Shown here in pieces: positions 43,249 through 51,189 of a stretch of 51,189 nt of DNA. Position numbers and translations under genes: made by a program. Under the pieces are notes generated by a model. That model was given only the letters and a program-made list of their open reading frames with translations, was not told the DNA's origin and ran no database searches. Numbering within the stretch: position 1 is the stretch's first letter; each line of letters starts with the position of its first letter. This DNA comes from Nitrosomonas sp. (GTDB lineage: Bacteria; Pseudomonadota; Gammaproteobacteria; Burkholderiales; Nitrosomonadaceae), in assembly GCF_020852615.1 (NCBI RefSeq), contig NZ_JADZAJ010000010.1, positions 1 through 51,189 of the forward strand, in the 5' to 3' direction.

Positions 43249-44607
43249 ATGTTTGAAAAAATATTGATCGCAAATCGTGGCGAGATCGCACTGCGCATCC
43301 AGCGGGCATGTCGTACCATGGGTATTAAAACTGTCGCTGTACATTCCGAAGCGGATGCCGAGGCCAAGTACGTCAAACTGGCCGATGAGTCCGTATGTAT
43401 CGGACCTGCGGCTTCAGCACAGAGCTATCTGAACATACCGGCCATTATCAGTGCTGCAGAAGTAACCGATGCAGAAGCAATTCATCCGGGATATGGTTTT
43501 CTGTCTGAAAATGCTGATTTTGCCGAGAGAGTTGAAAAAAGCGGTTTTTTCTTTATTGGCCCCAGGCCGGATACGATTCGGTTAATGGGGGACAAGGTAA
43601 GTGCCAAAAATGCCATGCTGCAGGCAGGCGTACCTTGTGTCCCGGGTTCCGGTGGTGCATTGCCGGAATCTCTGGATGAAGTTAAGGAAATTGTTAAAGA
43701 GATAGGTTATCCGGTCATTATCAAGGCAGCTGGCGGAGGAGGAGGGCGTGGTATGCGCGTTGTGCATACTGAAGCGGCGCTCTCAAACGCTGTGATTACC
43801 ACACGTAACGAGGCGCAGGCAGCATTTGGTAATCCGGTTGTTTATGCGGAAAAATACCTGGAAAATCCTCGCCATATTGAATTTCAGGTGTTGGCTGATG
43901 AATATGGCAATGTCGTTCATCTGGGTGAGCGTGATTGCTCCATGCAGCGTCGCCATCAGAAAATTCTTGAAGAAGCACCCGCTCGAGGTATTCCTGTTCA
44001 GTTGCGTGATGAAGTCGGGGAGCGGTGTGTGGAGGCGTGTAAACGCATCAATTACCGGGGTGTCGGGACTTTCGAATTTCTGTATGAGAATAATGAATTT
44101 TATTTTATCGAGATGAATACCCGGTTACAGGTCGAACATCCGGTGACAGAGGCTATTACCGGAATCGATCTGGTTGAGGCACAGATTCGCGTGGCCGCGG
44201 GAGAAAAGCTGTCTTTGCAGCAAAAAGATATCGTATTCAAGGGGCACGCTATAGAGTGCCGTATTAATGCGGAAGATCCTTACAAATTAACGCCTTCGGC
44301 CGGACGTATTACGCAATATCATGCTCCCGGAGGGCCGGGGATCAGAGTGGATTCACACATTTATCATAATTACCGTGTGCCTCCTTATTATGATTCCATG
44401 ATTGCCAAGGTAATCGCTTATGGTGATGATCGTGATCTCGCTGTGGCTCGTATGCGTATTGCTTTAACGGAAATGATCATCGATGGCATAAAAACCAATA
44501 TTCCGCTACATCTGGATCTGCTGGCGGATTGTAATTTCCTGTCTGATTCTGTTTCTATTCACTATCTCGAAAATAAACTTTCGCTGCATAACAAAAAATC
44601 GGGCTGA
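43249..44607 (+). CDS. accC: Acetyl-CoA carboxylase biotin carboxylase subunit
   Basis: AccC uses ATP and bicarbonate to carboxylate the biotin on AccB. The 452-residue ATP-grasp enzyme starts [17 protein letters not shown], has the glycine-rich ATP lid [11 protein letters not shown] (about 163-173), [14 protein letters not shown], and the catalytic [14 protein letters not shown] (about 288-301). Confidence 0.98.
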   Translation: MFEKILIANRGEIALRIQRACRTMGIKTVAVHSEADAEAKYVKLADESVCIGPAASAQSYLNIPAIISAAEVTDAEAIHPGYGFLSENADFAERVEKSGFFFIGPRPDTIRLMGDKVSAKNAMLQAGVPCVPGSGGALPESLDEVKEIVKEIGYPVIIKAAGGGGGRGMRVVHTEAALSNAVITTRNEAQAAFGNPVVYAEKYLENPRHIEFQVLADEYGNVVHLGERDCSMQRRHQKILEEAPARGIPVQLRDEVGERCVEACKRINYRGVGTFEFLYENNEFYFIEMNTRLQVEHPVTEAITGIDLVEAQIRVAAGEKLSLQQKDIVFKGHAIECRINAEDPYKLTPSAGRITQYHAPGGPGIRVDSHIYHNYRVPPYYDSMIAKVIAYGDDRDLAVARMRIALTEMIIDGIKTNIPLHLDLLADCNFLSDSVSIHYLENKLSLHNKKSG

Positions 44608-44643
44608 TAAGGCAGTGAGCAACCTGAGCGGTACACTTCGGTC

Positions 44644-45573
44644 ATGCCCTGGCTATCCTTAACCTTTAGAATTGAATCAGATCACGTTGACTGGGTAAGT
44701 GACCGCTTACTGGAGCAGGGCGCTTTATCAGTGGATGTGCATGATGCCGGAGAGGGGACAAGCCGGGAGCAGCCTTTGTTCGGCGAGCCGGATTCACCCC
44801 CGGATCAGTTCTGGCAGCTGGCCGAGGTAACTGTGCTGCTGGAAGAAAATACCAATACAGATGAGTTTATCCGGAAGGTTGCTGAGATAACCGGGCTGGC
44901 TGAATTACCGGAATATCAGCTGGCACAAGTGATGGAGCAGGATTGGGTCAGATTAACCCAGTCACAGTTTGAGCCGATTGAGATTTCGTCACGGTTGTGG
45001 ATTGTTCCCTCCTGGCATGCCCCGCCTGATTCTTCAGCAATCAATCTCAGACTGGATCCGGGGCTGGCTTTTGGCACAGGCAGTCATCCGACCACCCGTT
45101 TATGCCTGACCTGGCTGGATAAGTTTCTTCAACCGGGTGACAGCGTGCTTGATTACGGCTGTGGATCGGGAATTCTGGCGATAGCAGCACTAAAGCTCGG
45201 GGCTGATCGAGTCACGGGAGTTGATATCGATCCCAACGCCATCACCGCAAGCTTGAGTAATGCCGGAAATAATGATTGTGATCTTGGCAGACTTCGATTT
45301 ACTACATCATTGTCTTCTCTGGAGAATGGAAGGTCGGGTAATGCCGCTGTTACCCTGGTAGTGGCCAATATTCTGGCCAACCCCCTCATTATGCTGGCTC
45401 CTGTTCTGATGCAGGCATTGCAGCCTGGCGGGCATGTTGTACTTTCAGGAATACTGGAATCCCAGGCTGATGAGGTGCTGCGGGTTTACAGTCAATGGTG
45501 TGATATGCGCGTTGCTGAAAAAGAGCTGGACTGGGTGCTGCTTTCAGGCCGGAAAAAAAGGAGTGGCTTTTAA
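44644..45573 (+). CDS. prmA: Ribosomal protein L11 methyltransferase
   Basis: PrmA methylates ribosomal protein L11 with S-adenosylmethionine. The 309-residue protein has an N-terminal substrate-binding domain ([10 protein letters not shown]) and a C-terminal Rossmann methyltransferase domain with [19 protein letters not shown] (about 169-187), VDIDPNA and the target-site motif [10 protein letters not shown]. Its TAA overlaps the ATG of the zinc-ribbon gene by one base. Confidence 0.96.
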   Translation: MPWLSLTFRIESDHVDWVSDRLLEQGALSVDVHDAGEGTSREQPLFGEPDSPPDQFWQLAEVTVLLEENTNTDEFIRKVAEITGLAELPEYQLAQVMEQDWVRLTQSQFEPIEISSRLWIVPSWHAPPDSSAINLRLDPGLAFGTGSHPTTRLCLTWLDKFLQPGDSVLDYGCGSGILAIAALKLGADRVTGVDIDPNAITASLSNAGNNDCDLGRLRFTTSLSSLENGRSGNAAVTLVVANILANPLIMLAPVLMQALQPGGHVVLSGILESQADEVLRVYSQWCDMRVAEKELDWVLLSGRKKRSGF

Positions 45574-46316
45574 TGCCGCTGGTGACGCAATGCCCGGGCT
45601 GCCACGCAGTTTTTCGGCTGACAGGAATCCAGCTGCACACGCATAACGGAGAGGTTCGCTGCGGGCAGTGCAAGCAGATTTTCAATGGTTTTGCAGCTTT
45701 GATTACTGTTCCGGAAATGGTGATTCAACCTGCAGCCGTATCAACATCCCTTGAACAGCCCGATAGCAGTGCTGCTGCTTTACCGGCTGCCACGTCTGTA
45801 TTCCCCGCTGATCATTTTGATACCAATCCTCCGGCACACAAGCTTTCCCGATGGTGGCTGGTATCCAATACCTTGTTGCTGGTATTGCTGTCAGGGCAGT
45901 TTGTTCATGCCTACCGTACTGAAATTTTTATTGCCTTCCCTGCACTTCAGTCAGCATTAAATCATTACTGCAATTTAATGCGATGTGAAATCAACATGCC
46001 GCGCCATCTTCATTTGCTGAGTCTGGAATCATCCGACTTACGTGTCAGCTCCACCACAGATCCTGATGTGGTAACGTTAACGGCAATCATCCGTAATCAC
46101 GCACCATTTCCACAGGAACTGCCAGCGTTGCTGCTGACACTGACTGATGCTGAAGAAAAACTGCTTGCCAGTCGGGTGTTTACTGCAAAGGACTATCTTG
46201 ATTCTGCAGTGGAGCAATCAGTGTTTGCCGGAGGGAGTGAAGTGCAGGCCAGATGTTTTCTAAATACAGGTGGAGTGAACGCTGAGGGCTATAAACTTGA
46301 ACTGATCTACCCATAG
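45573..46316 (+). CDS. Zinc-ribbon and DUF3426 membrane protein
   Basis: This 247-residue protein of unknown function starts with an MJ0042-type zinc finger: CPGCHAVF (Cys 8 and 11) and CGQC (about 32-35). A variable linker, one membrane helix (WWLVSNTLLLVLLSGQFVHAY, about 92-112) and a C-terminal DUF3426 periplasmic domain of Ig-like character follow. It commonly follows prmA in betaproteobacteria. Translation is coupled to prmA through a one-base TAATG overlap. It ends 13 bases from the convergent amiC. Confidence 0.88.
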   Translation: MPLVTQCPGCHAVFRLTGIQLHTHNGEVRCGQCKQIFNGFAALITVPEMVIQPAAVSTSLEQPDSSAAALPAATSVFPADHFDTNPPAHKLSRWWLVSNTLLLVLLSGQFVHAYRTEIFIAFPALQSALNHYCNLMRCEINMPRHLHLLSLESSDLRVSSTTDPDVVTLTAIIRNHAPFPQELPALLLTLTDAEEKLLASRVFTAKDYLDSAVEQSVFAGGSEVQARCFLNTGGVNAEGYKLELIYP

Positions 46317-46329
46317 CACGGGATACAGC

Positions 46330-47673
46330 TTACCGGGTATCAGCAACATCCACACGTGTTTGCCAGGATTTCCCACCGTGATAGCGCTTAAGACCGGATG
46401 ATATTGCATCAACCAGTTTGTTCTGATAGATCTCGGAATTGAGTTTGGCTTCTTCAGAGTGATTGCTGATAAATGCGGTTTCTATCAGAATTGACGGAAT
46501 ATCGGGAGATTTGAGTACAGCAAACCCCGCCTGTTCGACGTTTCTCTTATGCAGATGATTGATGGACCCAATTTCATTCAGCACATGGCTGCCCAGCCGG
46601 ATGCTATCGTCAATAGTGGCATTTAAGGACAGGTCAATAAGTGTTTGTTTCAGATAACGATCCTTGTCATCCAGCTTGACGCCGCCGAGCAGGTCAACTT
46701 CATTCTCTTTTTTGGCGAGCCAGCTTGCCGTAGTTGAAGTCGCGCCATGTTCAGACAAGGCATAAACCGAGGCACCATGCGCTTCTCTGCGCGGTGCAGC
46801 GTCAGCATGGACAGATATAAACAAATCAGCGTTAGCCTGTCTTGCCTTGATACGCCGTCCGGCCAGCGAAATAAAATAATCACCGTCACGAATCAGAACG
46901 GCGCGCATGCCAGGCTCCTTATCTATTCTGGCTTTAAGTTTTTTGGCAACAGACAGTGTGATATCTTTTTCCATCGTACCTCGTGGACCCACTGCTCCCG
47001 GATCTTTGCCACCATGTCCTGCATCGATTGCGACCACAAAATTCTGTTTACTCCCGGGGCTGCGATTGATCGCAGTCATGACGAGATTTGAATTTGGTTT
47101 TTGAGCGACCGGTCGGGGGGAATACATCGCTGCCGGCCTGGTTTCCTTACGTAATAACGCCATTAGCGGATCATAATTTTCTGTTTCCTGAGCTTTGCCA
47201 GCTGATTGGGATGCGTGAATATCCAGAACCAGGCGGTGCCCGTATTGTTTGTCCGGTGCAAGCACAAAAGCCCTGGGTACGGCGTCTGCTTTTAATTCGA
47301 TAACCAGCCGGGTTGTTTGCGGGGCAGAACGACCTATTTTGAGTGCTTTAACCAGGGGATCCTGCGATTTGAGTTTGCCGGATAAATCATTCAGTGCACC
47401 AGATAGGGCCACATCCTCAATATCCATGACAATTCTTTTGGGAGCATCAAGCGTGCTGATTTTATATTTAACAGGCTTGCTTACTTCCATTGCCACCCGG
47501 GTGTATTCCTTGTCAGCCCAATAGCGCGCTGCAGTGATTTGCGTATCAGCAACTGCAGTTTTATATGAAGCCAGCAGCAGGAAGAATGTGATGATGAGAA
47601 ATGAGAAAAATGTTAACGATCTGACGCTAAGTTGATTCAAACGGATACCCGTTTTTTCCAGTGTGATAAGCAT
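46330..47673 (-). CDS. amiC: N-acetylmuramoyl-L-alanine amidase
   Basis: AmiC cleaves the amide bond of septal peptidoglycan during daughter-cell separation. The 447-residue product has an N-terminal signal or anchor (about 22-42), an AMIN localisation domain (about 45-150), a linker, and an amidase_3 domain (about 215-435) with zinc ligands in AIDAGHGGKDPGA, SVHADA and the glutamate of ETAFISN. GGAGAAC precedes ATG 47673, which lies 37 bases inside the end of tsaE; the overlap is unusually long but the start is well supported. Confidence 0.94.
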   Translation of the reverse strand: MLITLEKTGIRLNQLSVRSLTFFSFLIITFFLLLASYKTAVADTQITAARYWADKEYTRVAMEVSKPVKYKISTLDAPKRIVMDIEDVALSGALNDLSGKLKSQDPLVKALKIGRSAPQTTRLVIELKADAVPRAFVLAPDKQYGHRLVLDIHASQSAGKAQETENYDPLMALLRKETRPAAMYSPRPVAQKPNSNLVMTAINRSPGSKQNFVVAIDAGHGGKDPGAVGPRGTMEKDITLSVAKKLKARIDKEPGMRAVLIRDGDYFISLAGRRIKARQANADLFISVHADAAPRREAHGASVYALSEHGATSTTASWLAKKENEVDLLGGVKLDDKDRYLKQTLIDLSLNATIDDSIRLGSHVLNEIGSINHLHKRNVEQAGFAVLKSPDIPSILIETAFISNHSEEAKLNSEIYQNKLVDAISSGLKRYHGGKSWQTRVDVADTR

Positions 47674-48113
47674 TGTTCTCCAGCCTCCGTTTCGGCTCTA
47701 AATTCAGCGATTCTTCCTGTTCCAGAATAACTGATCCTTATTTTCAGATCAGCTGTGTGCAAAAAACCTTCTGCTTTTTCAGGCCATTCAACCAGGCAAA
47801 CTGAACCCTGGTTGAAATATTCCCGGAAACCCGCCTCTTCCCACTCTAAAGGGTTATTGAATCTATAAAAATCAAAGTGATACAAGTATAACCTAGAAAG
47901 TTTATAGATTTCAACCAGGTTATAGGTGGGGCTTCTGACCTTGCCGTGGTGCCCCAACCCCTTCAGTATCCCGCGAGCCAGCGTGGTTTTGCCCGCCCCC
48001 AAATCGCCATATAAAAAAATAGTCAAACCGGGATGAAGCAGGGTGGCAAGCTGCTCCCCAAGCGCCAGGGTCGCTACTTCATCATCCAGCTTTACCACAT
48101 GAGGTGAATGCAT
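47637..48113 (-). CDS. tsaE: tRNA threonylcarbamoyladenosine biosynthesis ATPase TsaE
   Basis: TsaE (YjeE) is the P-loop ATPase that resets the TsaBD complex making t6A37 in ANN-decoding tRNAs. The 158-residue protein has Walker A GDLGAGKTTLARG (about 36-48), the segment RSPTYNLVEIY, HFDFYR and CLVEWPEKAEG. It is followed directly, with overlap, by amiC, a frequent pairing in proteobacteria. Confidence 0.96.
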   Translation of the reverse strand: MHSPHVVKLDDEVATLALGEQLATLLHPGLTIFLYGDLGAGKTTLARGILKGLGHHGKVRSPTYNLVEIYKLSRLYLYHFDFYRFNNPLEWEEAGFREYFNQGSVCLVEWPEKAEGFLHTADLKIRISYSGTGRIAEFRAETEAGEQCLSHWKKRVSV

Positions 48114-48155
48114 CCGGAGTCCGATAAAATTTTTCCCGATCGGCTGATGGAAAAG

Positions 48156-48854
48156 CTACCAGGGGACAGGCTGGCCATCATAGGCAAAAAACTTACCTGT
48201 ATCTGCATGCGTAATTTTATCCAGAATACGTCTCATACCGGCAACACTTTGCTCTGCAGATATCAATGCACCACGCCCGCCCATGTCAGTCTGTACCCAG
48301 CCCGGGTGCAGCAGCACCGTAATAATGCCACGTGGCTGCAGATCAATGGCCAGGCTCTTTACCACCATATTAACGGCAGTTTTGCTGGATCTGTAGATAT
48401 AACTGCCACCGCGCTGATTGTCGCCGATACTGCCCATTTTGCTGGTGAGGGTGGCAATAACTTTCAATTTACTGCGTGCAACCTGTTTTACCATGGCTTC
48501 TGCCATTTTGAGAGGAGCGCATGTATTTACCCTGAAGGCTTCTATCCAGTCATCATAGCTGATACGACCGAATTCTCCGTTTTGTGCAGGGGGATAAACT
48601 CCGGCATTGTTGATCAGAATGTCAATGGATAAATCATGCAGTTTCTGCGACAGCTGATCTATTTCAGACAGCTTCCGCACATCAAGCGGATAAACAGAAA
48701 ACCGATCTTTGTGCTGCTCAGCCAGCCGGTTAAGCGCCATGGCCTGTTGCGGCTGCCGGCAGCAGGCTACTATCTGCCAGCCGTCTGCAGCATATTGTCT
48801 GGCAAATTCAAGGCCTATCCCCCGATTTGCGCCCGTAATCAAAACAGTATTCAT
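48156..48854 (-). CDS. Short-chain dehydrogenase/reductase
   Basis: This 232-residue classical SDR has the cofactor motif TGANRGIGLEFA (about 6-17), NNAGVY (about 81-86), catalytic Ser and the YxxxK-type site YRSSK (about 154-158). It resembles the C-factor/sniffer-like carbonyl reductase subgroup. The substrate is unknown. It lies 42 bases before tsaE on the same strand and may share its transcript. Confidence 0.88.
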   Translation of the reverse strand: MNTVLITGANRGIGLEFARQYAADGWQIVACCRQPQQAMALNRLAEQHKDRFSVYPLDVRKLSEIDQLSQKLHDLSIDILINNAGVYPPAQNGEFGRISYDDWIEAFRVNTCAPLKMAEAMVKQVARSKLKVIATLTSKMGSIGDNQRGGSYIYRSSKTAVNMVVKSLAIDLQPRGIITVLLHPGWVQTDMGGRGALISAEQSVAGMRRILDKITHADTGKFFAYDGQPVPW

Positions 48855-49150
48855 AATGACCTTTATCAGTAACTGAATCGTTTCACTTTAACCAGGTAAA
48901 TAAATTACAAATTGAAAAATATCCGATTATTTCATTCGCATTTTATGGGTTAAGGGGTATCCGGCAAATGAGCAATGATTTTTATATGAATTTCTGGAAT
49001 AATCCAAAAGTTCGCGCAGAGGCGAACTAAGGTAATTTTTGTATCTGCCGTTACGACCTGCCGTTGTTATCGGTTCCCGACTCAAACCCGGAGCCGATTT
49101 ATCTGTAAGCATTATCTCACTCACAATCTGAATCTAACGAATAACTAATA
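48855..49150. other. Divergent intergenic region and metK leader
   Basis: These 296 bases separate the SDR and metK. The half next to the SDR is A/T-rich and should hold both promoters. The metK-proximal half has two strong hairpins and a short direct repeat, described separately. No gene is seen. Confidence 0.5.
49009..49098 (+). promoter_or_regulatory. Structured metK leader, no known family recognised
   Basis: Hairpin one is AGTTCGC (49009-49015) with GCGAACT (49022-49028) and a six-base loop. Hairpin two is ATCGGTTCC (49069-49077) with GGAGCCGAT (49090-49098), nine pairs including one G-U, with a twelve-base loop. Between them CTGCCGTT occurs twice (49045-49052 and 49058-49065). The second hairpin ends 52 bases before the ATG. 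The arrangement does not match the SAM-I, SAM-II, SAM-III or SAM-IV riboswitch landmarks I know. It may be a regulatory leader or simply stable structure. Confidence 0.35.
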
Positions 49151-50314
49151 ATGAGTAACTATCTTTTTACTTCTGAATCTGTCTCGGAAGGTCATCCTGA
49201 CAAAGTTGCCGACCAGATATCGGATGCCATTCTCGATGCAATTCTGCATCAGGACCCGCATGCGCGAGTTGCCTGTGAAACCATGTGCAGTACGGGGCTG
49301 ATTGTTTTATCCGGCGAGATCACGACTCATGCCACGATTGACTACAATGTTATCCCGCGTGATACCGTGCGTGAAATCGGCTATACCAGTTCTGAAATTG
49401 GTTTTGATGCCAGTACTTGCGCGGTATTGACCGCTTTTAATAAACAGTCTCCTGATATTGCTCAGGGTGTGAATCGCAGCAAAGAAGAGGAAATGGATCA
49501 GGGGGCGGGTGACCAGGGGCTGATGTTCGGCTATGCCTGTGACGAAACGCCGCAACTGATGCCGTTGCCGATTTATTATGCACACCGTCTGGTTGAACAG
49601 CAGGCCAGACTGAGAAAAGGCGGCAAATTACCATGGTTGCGTCCGGATGCCAAATCACAGGTTTCCGTTCGTTATGCGGATGGCAGCCCGAAAAATATCG
49701 AAACTGTCGTTATTTCCACTCAGCATTCTCCCGATGTCTCCCGTACTGAACTGGTTGAAGGTGTTATTGAGGAGATCATTAAACCCGTTCTGCCGGCTGA
49801 AATGCTGAGCAATCATATTCAGTACCTGATCAATCCGACCGGCCGTTTCGTGGTGGGTGGCCCCATGGGGGACTGCGGGCTGACCGGGCGCAAGATTATC
49901 GTCGATACCTACGGTGGCACAGCCCATCATGGTGGCGGTGCTTTTTCCGGCAAGGATCCCTCCAAAGTGGATCGTTCAGCCGCTTATGCTGCGCGTTATG
50001 TTGCCAAAAATATTGTGGCTGCCGGTCTGGCACGTAAATGTGAGGTCCAGGTGGCCTACGCAATCGGGGTGGCGAAACCGGTTTCACTCATGGTGGAAAC
50101 TTTCGGTACGGGTAAAGTTTCAGATGAAAAACTTGCTGAACTGGTTGCCCGCAATTTTGATCTGCGGCCCCGGGCGATTATTCATGATCTGGATCTGTTG
50201 CGCCCGATTTATGGCAAAACAGCTGCTTATGGTCATTTTGGCCGGGCAGAGCCCGGTTTCACCTGGGAAAATACCGATAAGGCAGAACAGCTTAAAGCAG
50301 ATGCCGGTTTCTGA
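49151..50314 (+). CDS. metK: S-adenosylmethionine synthetase
   Basis: MetK makes S-adenosylmethionine from ATP and methionine. The 387-residue protein starts [22 protein letters not shown] and has the signature [12 protein letters not shown] (about 116-127) and the glycine-rich [19 protein letters not shown]. It is followed by the SAH riboswitch and ahcY, so the methyl-donor synthesis and by-product recycling genes are adjacent. Confidence 0.98.
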   Translation: MSNYLFTSESVSEGHPDKVADQISDAILDAILHQDPHARVACETMCSTGLIVLSGEITTHATIDYNVIPRDTVREIGYTSSEIGFDASTCAVLTAFNKQSPDIAQGVNRSKEEEMDQGAGDQGLMFGYACDETPQLMPLPIYYAHRLVEQQARLRKGGKLPWLRPDAKSQVSVRYADGSPKNIETVVISTQHSPDVSRTELVEGVIEEIIKPVLPAEMLSNHIQYLINPTGRFVVGGPMGDCGLTGRKIIVDTYGGTAHHGGGAFSGKDPSKVDRSAAYAARYVAKNIVAAGLARKCEVQVAYAIGVAKPVSLMVETFGTGKVSDEKLAELVARNFDLRPRAIIHDLDLLRPIYGKTAAYGHFGRAEPGFTWENTDKAEQLKADAGF

Positions 50315-50344
50315 TCGTTTTCACTGTCATTCAATGTGAATAAA

Positions 50345-50425
50345 GTTCCATTGGTACCGAGGGGCGCTGCAACGGTTGATTCCGTGAGGCTCGTACCAAT
50401 GGATAGTTCAACAACGGCGCTCTTT
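50345..50425 (+). promoter_or_regulatory. S-adenosylhomocysteine (SAH) riboswitch
   Basis: P1 is formed by CCATTGGTAC (50348-50357) and GTACCAATGG (50393-50402), ten perfect pairs. Inside lie CGAGGGGCGCTGCAACGG and CCGTGAGGCTCG, and downstream AACGGCGCTC (about 50412-50422). These are the conserved SAH-element segments, and the GCGC blocks can form the pseudoknot. The class raises ahcY expression when SAH accumulates. It ends about 20 bases before the ahcY start. Confidence 0.93.
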
Positions 50426-50444
50426 CATTTTTGTGGAGAATGTT

Positions 50445-51189
50445 ATGAGCGCAACAATTAACCCTATAGCGGGCAATCCTGTTTTCACCGACTGCAAAGT
50501 GGCTGATCTATCGCTGGCTGACTGGGGAAGAAAGGAAATTGCCATTGCCGAAACCGAAATGCCCGGTCTGATGGCATTACGCGAGCAATATGCCGGCAGG
50601 AAACCGCTGGCAGGTGCGCGGATTGCAGGTTCTCTGCACATGACCATCCAGACTGCTGTACTGATTGAAACACTGGTGGCGCTGGGAGCAGAAGTTCGCT
50701 GGGCTTCCTGCAACATTTTCTCTACTCAGGATCATGCTGCCGCAGCGATTGCCGCCCGTAATATCCCGGTATTCGCCTACAAGGGGGAATCACTGGAAGA
50801 GTACTGGGATTATGCTCACCGGATTTTTGAATGGGTCAGCGATGGTTCTCATGCTGCCAACATGATTCTGGATGATGGGGGGGATGCAACCCTGTTGCTG
50901 ATTCTGGGCAGCAAGGCTGAGCGCGATCCTTCCGTGATTGCCAATCCGACCAATGAAGAAGAGCAGGTCCTGTTTGCTTCCATCCGCAACCGTCTTGCCA
51001 GCCATCCGGGCTGGTATTCACGCAATCTTGCTGCAATTCACGGTGTGACTGAAGAAACGACAACCGGTGTCCATCGCCTGTACGAAATGGAAAAGAAAGG
51101 CGAACTCCCGTTTCCGGCAATCAATGTCAATGATTCAGTCACCAAATCCAAATTCGACAATCTCTATGGATGCCGCGAATCACTGGTGG
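50445..51189 (+). CDS. ahcY: S-adenosylhomocysteine hydrolase (partial, 3' end beyond window)
   Basis: AhcY splits SAH into adenosine and homocysteine with an NAD cofactor, relieving product inhibition of methyltransferases. About 248 residues are in the window, including [39 protein letters not shown] and [17 protein letters not shown] just before the NAD domain. It has a 5' extension relative to many bacterial forms only of a few residues. TGGAGAA precedes ATG 50445. The preceding riboswitch controls it. Confidence 0.97.
   Translation, partial: MSATINPIAGNPVFTDCKVADLSLADWGRKEIAIAETEMPGLMALREQYAGRKPLAGARIAGSLHMTIQTAVLIETLVALGAEVRWASCNIFSTQDHAAAAIAARNIPVFAYKGESLEEYWDYAHRIFEWVSDGSHAANMILDDGGDATLLLILGSKAERDPSVIANPTNEEEQVLFASIRNRLASHPGWYSRNLAAIHGVTEETTTGVHRLYEMEKKGELPFPAINVNDSVTKSKFDNLYGCRESLV

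Noticed and set aside
48880..49150. SAM riboswitch upstream of metK
   Set aside because: None of the conserved cores of the SAM classes I know could be found; only two unassigned hairpins remain.
1..51189. CRISPR arrays, rRNA, tRNA genes and phage structural genes
   Set aside because: No regularly spaced repeats, no tRNA cloverleaf in the intergenic gaps and no rRNA-like blocks were found.

Overview
The window looks like a chromosomal segment of a betaproteobacterium, most likely of the Nitrosomonas group. This is an inference from gene order and mid-range base composition, not from a marker gene. Three blocks have the order usual in that class: hisC-hisB-hisH-hisA-hisF-hisI-hisE-HIT-tatA-tatB-tatC, aroQ-accB-accC-prmA-zinc-ribbon protein, and metK followed by an S-adenosylhomocysteine riboswitch and ahcY.

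Layout. 1-815 holds no clear gene except a possible tiny membrane protein. 816-2938 (minus) is rsmE-argA. 3042-4405 (plus) is a thioredoxin-like protein and an inositol-monophosphatase-family enzyme. 4440-13487 (minus) is a complete tripartite efflux operon: adaptor, two different RND permeases and an outer-membrane lipoprotein, all translationally coupled or nearly so. 13932-15023 is an A/T-rich, probably acquired gene with a type I restriction HsdR-like N-terminal nuclease domain. 15270-18862 has an HdeD-like membrane protein and a P-type cation ATPase; small relics lie around them (a copy of the ATPase tail, and the end of an MtfA-type peptidase). 19034-22243 (minus) is apbC-dcd-ABM monooxygenase-iron alcohol dehydrogenase, and metG diverges from it. 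A TonB-dependent receptor at 24925-27150 is followed by about 1.5 kb of decayed DNA: a frameshifted Ig/VCBS-like fragment, an IS630 transposase tail and orphan ORFs.

28708-32124 (minus) is a vitamin B12 salvage unit: promoter, cobalamin riboswitch, BtuB-like outer-membrane receptor, a small membrane protein that I interpret as BtuM (a one-component cobalamin transporter with a Cys at residue 79), and the corrinoid adenosyltransferase CobO. The RNA between the aptamer and btuB contains three mutually complementary segments that can alternately expose or hide the ribosome-binding site. This unit is the most interesting part of the window.

32246-39431 is the his/tat cluster. 39601-46316 carries ispH, thiO (opposite strand), aroQ, accB, accC, prmA and a zinc-ribbon membrane protein. 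46330-48854 (minus) is an SDR-tsaE-amiC run. 49151 to the window end is metK, the SAH riboswitch and a truncated ahcY, i.e. synthesis of S-adenosylmethionine and removal of its by-product. The metK leader contains two strong hairpins matching no riboswitch I recognise. I saw no rRNA, tRNA, CRISPR array or complete insertion sequence.
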